NCBI GenBank assembly: GCA_015491615.1
Contig: WFVN01000057.1
Coordinates: 1-12,861 of the forward strand
Reading direction: 5' to 3'
DNA from: Gammaproteobacteria bacterium
Lineage (GTDB): Bacteria > Pseudomonadota > Gammaproteobacteria > S012-40
Length of the DNA stretch: 12,861 nt
Every line of letters begins with the position of its first letter. Position 1 is the first letter of the stretch. Shown here piece by piece: positions 1 to 5,341 of the stretch. The notes under the pieces are model-generated. The model was given only the letters and a program-made list of their open reading frames with translations, was not told the DNA's origin and made no database searches. Position numbers and translations under genes: made by a program.

Positions 1-294
1 CTGTAAGAAACCGGCAACCATCGCCGGCGATGCGAAACGGTGAACCGCGGCACGGGCGCATAGACGGGATCCGCGCTTGAATTCGGCGTCTCTCTGAAGA
101 CGGGAAGCCGCTCCTCCCGCTCCGTGGGCCCCGGCCCGGAGACGACGGAACGTACACCGGGCATCACACGAGGATCATGCCGCCCTGGAGCAGCGCGAAA
201 ATTCCGCGTGTCGGTCACTGGCCCTTTCGGATCCACGACCAACGGACGACGGATACGGATACTCCCCAAGACGGAAAAAGACCGGACAGGGGAA
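1..294. other. Left-edge stretch without a supported gene
   Basis: I find no gene here with a ribosome binding site and a believable product. On the minus strand one frame is stop-free from base 214 to the window edge. It has a possible ATG at 164-162 that would give about 54 codons of Arg/Pro/Ser-rich protein. No Shine-Dalgarno sequence precedes that ATG and I recognise no family, so I do not call it. Plus-strand frames entering from the left all close within about 80 bases. Confidence 0.4.
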
Positions 295-504
295 TCAAAC
301 GGTCACCGCGCCCCCCACACGGTGGGGGGGAGGGGGCGTAGCGGCCCCCGCCCCCGCGTCGACGCCGCAATCGAGTTCTTGCATCGTTTCTTGTTGCACC
401 GCCGCTTGCACCGTCGGGGCACTCAACAACGGAGCCGCCAGTAACGTGGCCAAAAGCGCGGCCAACCAGCGTCCCCCCTGCCACCATCGAACTCGTTTAC
501 CCAT
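295..504 (-). CDS. Small secreted peptide of unknown function (69 aa)
   Basis: I do not recognise this protein. The first 35 or so residues look like a Sec signal peptide: a basic start (MGKR, then another Arg), a long Ala/Leu core at about 13-28, and a small-residue cleavage site near VQAA at 32-35. The mature part would be only about 34 residues, with one Cys (C46), an acidic QELDCGVD stretch, a PPPP run at 57-60 and no domain. The ATG is preceded at a good distance by a purine-rich AGAGGGGG (511-518), which is the main reason for calling it. The 3' end passes through a G/C homopolymer-rich inverted repeat, so an indel there would change the C-terminus. One shifted frame stays open to base 215. 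It lies alone between the left-edge stretch and the tRNA gene. Existence is likely but not certain; function is unknown. Confidence 0.5.
   Translation of the reverse strand: MGKRVRWWQGGRWLAALLATLLAAPLLSAPTVQAAVQQETMQELDCGVDAGAGAATPPPPHRVGGAVTV
311..349. repeat. Two adjacent GC-only inverted repeats
   Basis: CCCCCCAC (311-318) pairs perfectly with GTGGGGGG (322-329) across a 3-nt loop. Next to it, GGGGGC (332-337) pairs with GCCCCC (344-349). Both lie inside the end of the small secreted-peptide gene. No T-run follows on either strand, so these are not standard intrinsic terminators. They may form an mRNA 3' structure, or be a spot prone to sequencing error. Confidence 0.5.
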
Positions 505-623
505 GTTCGCCCCCCTCTATTACGCATCATCACATGGGAGGCTCATCCTACTACCGTACTCAGTTTTTGATCAACGCCGAACGATCAAGGGTTTTGCGCG
601 GGACGCCCCCCCGACAACTGGCG

Positions 624-629
624 TATAAT
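624..629 (+). promoter_or_regulatory. -10 box of the tRNA-Arg promoter
   Basis: A perfect TATAAT lies 10 bp before the tRNA 5' end. The stretch between it and the tRNA is almost all C (CCTCCCCCC), the kind of GC-rich discriminator typical of stringently controlled stable-RNA promoters. I see no good -35 hexamer at 16-18 bp spacing; the nearest TTGCGC at 594-599 is too far away. Confidence 0.6.
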
Positions 630-639
630 CCTCCCCCCT

Positions 640-716
640 GCCCCGGTAGCTCAGCCGGATAGAGCAACCGCCTCCTAAGCGGTAGGTCGGACGTTCGAAT
701 CGTCTCCGGGGCACCA
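640..716 (+). tRNA. tRNA-Arg (anticodon CCU)
   Basis: This is a complete 77-nt cloverleaf. Acceptor arms are GCCCCGG (640-646) and CCGGGGC (706-712), with discriminator A713 and an encoded CCA at 714-716. The anticodon stem is ACCGC (667-671) with GCGGT (679-683), enclosing the loop CTCCTAA. The anticodon CCT at 674-676 reads the rare Arg codon AGG. The T arm pairs at 689-693 and 701-705 around TTCGAAT. The gene stands alone and converges on the PilZ gene, whose stop codon is only 12 bp past the CCA. No integrase or direct repeat of the tRNA 3' end is visible in the window. Confidence 0.97.
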
Positions 717-728
717 ATCCATTCCCCC

Positions 729-1358
729 TCACCCTTTCTTTCCTTTCCTGGCGGCCCGGATGTAAGCCCGTTGACGATCGAAGATGTGGCGCATGAGCAA
801 GGCGCGCTCATGCTCGTCCAGGAACGGAAACTCCACCCGCACCCGGTAAGCCCGTGCCTCTCCTTCGCGTTCCCGGCAGTCGATGACACGACCGTAGGTG
901 TTGAGGATGAATCCGGTCTCTTCCACACCCATACGCACATGCAGATAGGTGCCGGGGGCGAGACAGCGTTCGATGGAAAAGGCTACCCCGCCGGCACTGA
1001 GATTGACCCGTTTCATACCCACCACGGTCCCGTGGCGCCCTTGCTTGCGGTAGCGGTCGGCGCTCTCCAGGGCCAGATGCGCGGCCAGAAGATCCACCTT
1101 CTTGTTCAGATATCTCAAGTACTTGGCCAGGGCAGGCGGGGCTTTTCGGAGATCCGTCTCCAGGGCCGCCATGTGTTTGTTGATGCTGGCGAGTTGTTCC
1201 ACCAGGCCATCTTCGGGAGGACGGGGACGTCGCATCTGGCGCTCGATGGCTTCCGCCTCCTCGGGAGGGAGGATGCGATACTCCAAGTGAACTACGTCGT
1301 CGATACGGTAGTAGCGCCGCCGCTCTTTGCTACGAGGGCGCTTCGCCTTGTGTGTCAT
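729..1358 (-). CDS. PilZ-domain protein with helical insertion (209 aa)
   Basis: Probable cytoplasmic cyclic-di-GMP receptor of the PilZ superfamily. The two signature motifs are present but far apart: the arginine motif RRRYYR at 13-18 and NLSAGG (N-x-S-x-x-G) at 119-124. Between them, residues 33-105 are strongly helical and charged (EEAEAIER, ALETDLRK, YLNKKVDLLAAHLALE), where ordinary PilZ domains have a short linker. This recalls the atypical tPilZ type built around a coiled coil. The C-terminal half holds the beta-barrel and a final helix (LDEHERALLMRHIFDRQR). I chose the ATG at 1358 because GGAGAG lies 5 nt upstream and the protein is recognisable from there. A longer GTG-started version from 1430 would overlap the previous stop codon but has a poor ribosome site and adds an unconvincing 24 residues. 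It follows the CusF-like gene by 68 bp on the same strand. Confidence 0.85.
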   Translation of the reverse strand: MTHKAKRPRSKERRRYYRIDDVVHLEYRILPPEEAEAIERQMRRPRPPEDGLVEQLASINKHMAALETDLRKAPPALAKYLRYLNKKVDLLAAHLALESADRYRKQGRHGTVVGMKRVNLSAGGVAFSIERCLAPGTYLHVRMGVEETGFILNTYGRVIDCREREGEARAYRVRVEFPFLDEHERALLMRHIFDRQRAYIRAARKGKKG

Positions 1359-1363
1359 GACGG

Positions 1364-1369
1364 CTCTCC
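1364..1369 (-). promoter_or_regulatory. Ribosome binding site deciding the PilZ gene start
   Basis: GGAGAG on the minus strand, 5 nt before the ATG at 1358-1356. It supports the 209-aa start over the upstream GTG at 1430. Confidence 0.65.
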
Positions 1370-1426
1370 AGGGAGGTCTCCCCCGCGCCCTGCAAAATCT
1401 CCGCCGAGCGGCCTGTCCGAACGTCG

Positions 1427-1723
1427 TCACTCCGATTCGAGATCGATGATCACATAGCGCCCCCGACGGTCGATTTCCACTTCGAAACGGACTTTGTCTC
1501 CCGGGCGCACTTCGCTGAGCATGGCCGGATCGGCGACGTAGAAATCCTGGGTCATGGCCGCCATGTCCAGCGCGGGAATGGGGCCGTGGGCGATGGTGAT
1601 GACGCGTTCGTGCACGTCCACCCGTTGCACTTCGCCACGGGCCTCTGCAGCGGCCAGGCTTCCGGGAGAAAACGCCAGAAACGAGAATACGGCCAGCAGG
1701 GCCGCCCTGCGGAACGAGGCCAT
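1427..1723 (-). CDS. CusF-like periplasmic copper-binding protein (98 aa)
   Basis: Probable periplasmic Cu(I)/Ag(I) carrier of the CusF family, small beta-barrel proteins that hand metal to CusCBA-type efflux pumps. A signal peptide occupies about 1-26 (basic MASFRRAA, hydrophobic core, AAA cleavage region). The mature part matches CusF: GEV at 30-32, then VITIAHGPIPALDMAAMTQ at 41-59 and a closing GDKVRFEVE strand at 75-83. Aligned without gaps on E. coli CusF, His36 is kept (H46) and Met47 is kept (M57). Trp44 is replaced by Met (M54) and Met49 by Gln (Q59). GAGGAGG lies 8 nt before the ATG. No efflux pump gene is in the window; the neighbours are a signalling phosphatase upstream and a PilZ gene downstream. 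The metal and partner are therefore unproven. Confidence 0.8.
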   Translation of the reverse strand: MASFRRAALLAVFSFLAFSPGSLAAAEARGEVQRVDVHERVITIAHGPIPALDMAAMTQDFYVADPAMLSEVRPGDKVRFEVEIDRRGRYVIIDLESE

Positions 1724-1760
1724 CCGTCTTCCCTCCTCAATTGGGTAGGTTATTGTCGAT

Positions 1761-1777
1761 ACCGGTCTGACGCCGGT
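1761..1777. promoter_or_regulatory. Short dyad upstream of the CusF-like gene
   Basis: ACCGG-N7-CCGGT, two 5-bp arms centred about 46 bp before the start codon. Its shape resembles dyads bound by MerR-family metal regulators, but the arms are short and there is no convincing -35/-10 pair at 19-bp spacing. This is a weak candidate operator. Confidence 0.2.
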
Positions 1778-1813
1778 TCATTCGAAACTTACGCAGATCG
1801 CGTTAACGACCCA

Positions 1814-3283
1814 TTAAGCCCCCTTCCAAGCCCCCAGATCCAGGGCCACGAGGGTGAGATCGTCATGGGAAGGACGACCTTGCAGATGCCGTTCGAGGGC
1901 TGTGAGGAGGGCTTCCACCGGTCTCTCGGCGGAGCACAGTTCGCGCACCTGCGACTCGCCGAACGCTTTCCCGTCCGCGTCGCAGGCTTCACTGAGGCCG
2001 TCGGTATGGACGAGAAGACAGCCTTCTCGGGACAAGGTATGCGGCGTCACATCGAAGCCTTCGGAAATCACCCCCAGGGGGAGGAATCCGGAGGGGATCT
2101 CCTGTAACCGGCCGCCGGGGAGACGGTGCCAGACAGAGGGGAAACCACGGTTCCAAAGGTTGACGTGGTCGGCCTGGATCTCCACCAGGCAGGCGGCGCA
2201 GAAGAAGTCGGTGGGCAGGTGTTCGTAGAGGCGCTGGTTGAGCCCCTGGAGGAGGATCTCGCCCGGACAGGCCACCTCGGCCAGGTCGTGGAAGACGTCG
2301 GCAGCGATGAGGGTACCGACGGCGGCGGGCAGACCATGGCCGGTGAAGTCGGCAACCATGAGATAGCCCACTTCGCCGGTACGCCGATAGAGAACGGCGT
2401 CACCGCTGAAGCGACCGGTCGGCCGGGAGACGTGGCGCAGGCCGGGAAAACCCTCGGTGTTGCGGGACAGGCTTACGCGCATCACCTGTTCGGCGACGGC
2501 CAGTTCACGCTCGGTGCGAATATGGTAGGCGTTCAGCTCCCGGTTCAGACGCGAGAGGCGCTGCAGTGCATGAATTTTGGCATCGAGGATGACCGGAGAA
2601 CTGGGTTTGATGAGGAGGTCGTCCCCGCCTTGGCGGATGGCTTCGTGCAGCAGCTTCGGGTCATCGTCGGCGGTGAGGAAGATGATGGGGATACGCTCGC
2701 CTCCCAAGCGATCGCCTTCTTCGCGGATGCGCCGTACCGCCTGCAGGCCGTCCATCACCGGCATCATCACGTCCATGAGGACGATCTCCGGTCGTGGCGT
2801 GGCGGCGATGCGCTCGAGGGCGGCAAGACCGTTGTCCACGGCGATGACGGTGTGCCCGGCGACTTCGAGCTGGGAGACGAGGATGGCCCGACTGACCGGG
2901 TCATCTTCGGCGACGAGGATGGCGGCGGGTTCGGCCAGGGCGGTCGGCGCGGAATGTGCGCCAGCGACGTTGTCGTCCAAGGCCTCGTCGGCCGCCTGGA
3001 GTTCGTTCCAGGCGGCGTCGATGGCGTCCCAGGCGGGGGCACCGCCGTCCCGTGCCGGGGCCTTCATGAGCCGTTCCAGGACTCGGGCACGGCGGGAGAC
3101 CTCGGCCAAGCCGAGGGTGCCGGCGCTGCCCACCAGGCTGTGCACCTGCCGGTGCGCCGTCTCCCAGTCACCCTGCCCGGCGCGCAAGGCCGAGAGGGCA
3201 ACGCCGATCTCGGCGAGACGTGCCGGCAGATGGCGGCGAAACGCCGCTTCCAGGCGGGCCAGATGGGCCTCCAATTCGTTCAT
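1814..3283 (-). CDS. HPt-receiver-PP2C (SpoIIE-type) phosphatase response regulator (489 aa)
   Basis: A three-domain signalling protein. Residues 1-75 form a histidine phosphotransfer domain with H48 in VHSLVGSAG. Residues 121-240 form a receiver with acidic pair D127/D128, phospho-acceptor D171 (LMDVMMP), T204 and K226. A helical linker at about 235-270 leads to a SpoIIE/RsbU-type Ser/Thr phosphatase at 271-484, with FSGDA (292-296), DFTGHG (312-317), HTDG (426-429) and HDDLT (473-477). All metal-binding acids expected of an active PP2C are present. Such phosphatases usually dephosphorylate a STAS anti-sigma-factor antagonist; none is encoded in the window. The start at 3283 gives a 4-nt ATGA overlap with the cheV stop and has GGAAGG 4 nt upstream. 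An in-frame start 8 codons earlier is less likely. Its placement behind cheW and cheV suggests phosphate input from a chemotaxis-type CheA kinase, which is inference. Confidence 0.93.
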   Translation of the reverse strand: MNELEAHLARLEAAFRRHLPARLAEIGVALSALRAGQGDWETAHRQVHSLVGSAGTLGLAEVSRRARVLERLMKAPARDGGAPAWDAIDAAWNELQAADEALDDNVAGAHSAPTALAEPAAILVAEDDPVSRAILVSQLEVAGHTVIAVDNGLAALERIAATPRPEIVLMDVMMPVMDGLQAVRRIREEGDRLGGERIPIIFLTADDDPKLLHEAIRQGGDDLLIKPSSPVILDAKIHALQRLSRLNRELNAYHIRTERELAVAEQVMRVSLSRNTEGFPGLRHVSRPTGRFSGDAVLYRRTGEVGYLMVADFTGHGLPAAVGTLIAADVFHDLAEVACPGEILLQGLNQRLYEHLPTDFFCAACLVEIQADHVNLWNRGFPSVWHRLPGGRLQEIPSGFLPLGVISEGFDVTPHTLSREGCLLVHTDGLSEACDADGKAFGESQVRELCSAERPVEALLTALERHLQGRPSHDDLTLVALDLGAWKGA

Positions 3284-4203
3284 GGTGCCTTCCCCGGGCG
3301 GTAACAATTCAGAGCGCGCCGAGCCATCTCGGCCAAACCTTCGCCGGAGAACTTGGTGAGCACGGCATCGGCGCCTACCGCCCGCCCCCGTTCCTCGGAG
3401 AGTTCACCGTTGATGGAAGTGTGCAGGAGAATGAACAATTCGCGCCAGCGGGGACGCTCACGCAGGCGGCGGGTGAGGCTGTAGCCGTCCAGGCGCGGCA
3501 TTTCGATGTCGCACACCAGGAATCGTACGGGCAGCTCGCCTTCGGGAGCCTCGCGGTCCAGGTCGTCGAGGATCTCCCAGGCTTCTTGCCCATCGTTGGC
3601 CTCCTGATGGGGAATGCCCAGGGCATCCAGATAGCGGGCGGTCTGCATGCGAGCGACGTGGGAGTCGTCCACCACGAGAGCGAGGAAATCATCTGGGACG
3701 TCGAGGGACGCGATAGCGTCACCGTCGCACCCCCCTGCGCAGGCCTCGGGGGTGATTTCCCACAGGATTTGTTCCAGGTCGATGAGTTCGATGATCTCGC
3801 CGTCTTGTTCCACCACACCGGAGAGGTAACGCGTCCCCAGAGGCGGCGGCGGGCGGATGGCCTCCCAGTCCGGAACGACGATGCGCTCCACCTGCCGTAC
3901 CAGAAACCCCTGCACGCCCCGGTAGAAGTCGGTGACGACGACGAAACCGCGTCGCGGGTCGTCCATGGACTGCCGGCCGATGGCACGGGCGGTGTCGATG
4001 ACCGAGAAGGTCAGCTCGCGCAGCTCCACCACGCCGAGCACCGCCGGATGGGCGCCGGGCAGCTTGGTGAGGCACGGACAAGGGATGACCTCGCGGATCT
4101 TGAGGACGTTGAGGGCGAAACGCTGACCGTCGGGGAGGCGGAACAACAGCAACTCCACCCGGCCTTCGCCGTCCGCCGCGCGGGCGTCGGCCTTAGGCGC
4201 CAT
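3280..4203 (-). CDS. cheV: Chemotaxis coupling protein CheV (CheW-receiver fusion, 307 aa)
   Basis: CheV couples chemoreceptors to the CheA kinase, and its receiver tunes that coupling when phosphorylated. Residues 14-152 are a CheW-like domain (LLLFRLPDGQRFALNVLKIREV near the start and LSGVVEQDGEIIELIDLE near the end). Residues 174-295 are a receiver with acidic pair D179/D180, phospho-acceptor D232 (LVCDIEMPRLDG), T262 and K284 (LTKF), so it should be phosphorylatable. Length is normal for CheV. The start overlaps the end of cheW by 11 nt and has only a weak ribosome site, so translation probably depends on coupling. The stop overlaps the phosphatase start as ATGA. No CheA, CheY, CheR, CheB or receptor gene is in the window, so those partners must be elsewhere. 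Confidence 0.95.
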   Translation of the reverse strand: MAPKADARAADGEGRVELLLFRLPDGQRFALNVLKIREVIPCPCLTKLPGAHPAVLGVVELRELTFSVIDTARAIGRQSMDDPRRGFVVVTDFYRGVQGFLVRQVERIVVPDWEAIRPPPPLGTRYLSGVVEQDGEIIELIDLEQILWEITPEACAGGCDGDAIASLDVPDDFLALVVDDSHVARMQTARYLDALGIPHQEANDGQEAWEILDDLDREAPEGELPVRFLVCDIEMPRLDGYSLTRRLRERPRWRELFILLHTSINGELSEERGRAVGADAVLTKFSGEGLAEMARRALNCYRPGKAP

Positions 4204-4684
4204 GTTCGGACAGCAGTTTCTGCGGCTCCAGGAGAATGATCAGTTCGCCTTCCTGGTGGATCACACCGCTGATGATGTCGCCATGGGGGTTTTGGCCGGT
4301 ATTGGGGGCGCTCTCGATGTTGAGCTCGTTGAGCTCCACCACCTCGGCGATGGAATCCACCAGGATGCCGGCGATCTCGTCGTCCTCCCCTTCGAGGATG
4401 ACGATGCGGGAATCGTCGTCGATCTCCTTGGCCGGTAGCCCCAGGCGCAAGCGCATGTCGATGACGGTCACCACGTTGCCGCGTAGATTGATGATACCGA
4501 GGACGAAAGAGGGCGATCCGGGAACCGGGGCGATCTCGGTGATGCGCAGGACCTCCTGCGTCTGGGTAACGTTGATGCCGTAGGTCTCGTCCGCCAGGCG
4601 GAAGGTCACCCAACGGGAGAGCTTCACCTCCTCGGGGGGACGGTCGATGCCCAGATCGGTGTTGTCGAGCAGTTCTTGGGACAC
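4193..4684 (-). CDS. cheW: Chemotaxis adaptor CheW (163 aa)
   Basis: CheW bridges membrane chemoreceptors and the histidine kinase CheA in the cytoplasmic signalling array. The domain spans about 22-160: WVTFRLADETYGINVTQTQEV opens it, and the diagnostic GIINLRG lies at 63-69 with the receptor/kinase-contact Arg at 68. The closing strand is ISGVIHQEGELIILLEPQKLL. About 20 acidic, probably disordered residues precede the fold. The start is GTG (4684-4682) with GAGGTGAG six nt upstream, a strong site, so GTG is preferred. It is the first gene of a minus-strand run with cheV and the HPt-REC-PP2C gene. The 145-bp region between it and the divergent psiE-like gene must hold its promoter. I see no clear sigma70 or FliA-type promoter there. 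Confidence 0.95.
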   Translation of the reverse strand: MSQELLDNTDLGIDRPPEEVKLSRWVTFRLADETYGINVTQTQEVLRITEIAPVPGSPSFVLGIINLRGNVVTVIDMRLRLGLPAKEIDDDSRIVILEGEDDEIAGILVDSIAEVVELNELNIESAPNTGQNPHGDIISGVIHQEGELIILLEPQKLLSEHGA

Positions 4685-4829
4685 GTCTTACTCACCTCAC
4701 CAAAAAAATTGACCGTGCCCCCCTTGTCGTCACCCGGGGCTGGGTTCTTGAGTTCGAGCGCAAAGGGCGCGGCCCCGTTCCGAAGGGCCTGCTAGAATCT
4801 CTACTCCGCAAGAATTCAAAGAAGGTGTC

Positions 4830-5288
4830 ATGGATCCCAAACGTCCTTTCGCCCTGTTCCTGCATCTGCTGGAACAAGTGGGTCTGTTCATCATCACCTT
4901 GGCCACCCTCTCCGCCGCCGGCTTCGACATCGCCCGTATGGTGGAGGCCCGCCACGCCACCCTCGGCGACCTGCTCATGCTGTTCCTCTACCTGGAGGTG
5001 CTGGCGATGGTGGCCCTGTACCTGCGCGAAGGACAATTGCCGGTACGCCTGCCCCTGTACATCGCCATCGTCGCCCTCGCCCGCTACCTCATTCTCGATA
5101 TCAAAGAGCTGGACACCTGGCGCGTCGTGGCGGTGACGGCGGCGATCCTCATCCTCGCCCTTTCCGTGCTGGCCATCCGCATCGGTCACATCCGCTTCCC
5201 CTACCCCGGCCCTCGCGATCGCTTCAATCCCGACGTCCACGACCGCCGTCATCAGGATCGACAACCACGTCACGAACACAACCGATGA
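4830..5288 (+). CDS. psiE: PsiE-family inner-membrane protein (152 aa)
   Basis: Member of the phosphate-starvation-inducible PsiE family, small inner-membrane proteins whose biochemical role is not established. Four hydrophobic segments are visible at about 11-31, 46-66, 73-90 and 98-118. The family core is present: LFLYLEVLAMVALY, then PLYIAIVALARYLILD. The final 25 residues form an Arg/His-rich hydrophilic tail, with H137, H141, H148 and H150. AAAGAAGGTG precedes the ATG at suitable distance. It is the only protein gene called on the plus strand, divergent from cheW and convergent with the fba end of the carbon operon. A TAGAAT at 4793-4798 could be a -10 box but has no -35 partner. I see no Pho box, so regulation by phosphate is not supported by the sequence. 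Confidence 0.83.
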   Translation: MDPKRPFALFLHLLEQVGLFIITLATLSAAGFDIARMVEARHATLGDLLMLFLYLEVLAMVALYLREGQLPVRLPLYIAIVALARYLILDIKELDTWRVVAVTAAILILALSVLAIRIGHIRFPYPGPRDRFNPDVHDRRHQDRQPRHEHNR

Positions 5289-5297
5289 GACAATAAA

Positions 5298-5321
5298 GAA
5301 ACCCCGCCGAGGCGGGGTTTC
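5298..5321. terminator. Intrinsic terminator between psiE and fba
   Basis: A perfect 10-bp stem, GAAACCCCGC (5298-5307) with GCGGGGTTTC (5312-5321), closes a CGAG tetraloop. Read on the minus strand it is followed by TTTATTG, so it best terminates the tkt-to-fba operon, 20 bp past the fba stop. On the plus strand it lies 9 bp after the psiE stop with a shorter T-tract and probably serves that gene too. Confidence 0.88.
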
Positions 5322-5341
5322 CTGATCGATGGAACCAGCCC

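Noticed and set aside
560..940. A 126-codon minus-strand frame containing an ETIRTSDLPLRRR...LLYPAELPG segment
   Set aside because: This segment is the antisense translation of the tRNA gene, a well-known annotation artefact; the rest is a shadow of the PilZ gene.
2126..3304. A 392-codon plus-strand frame opposite the HPt-REC-PP2C gene
   Set aside because: The minus strand encodes a protein with three complete, motif-rich domains; the plus frame is a Gly/Asp/Val-rich shadow with no ribosome site.
3220..4239. A 339-codon plus-strand frame opposite cheV
   Set aside because: Shadow of cheV, whose CheW and receiver motifs are intact on the minus strand.
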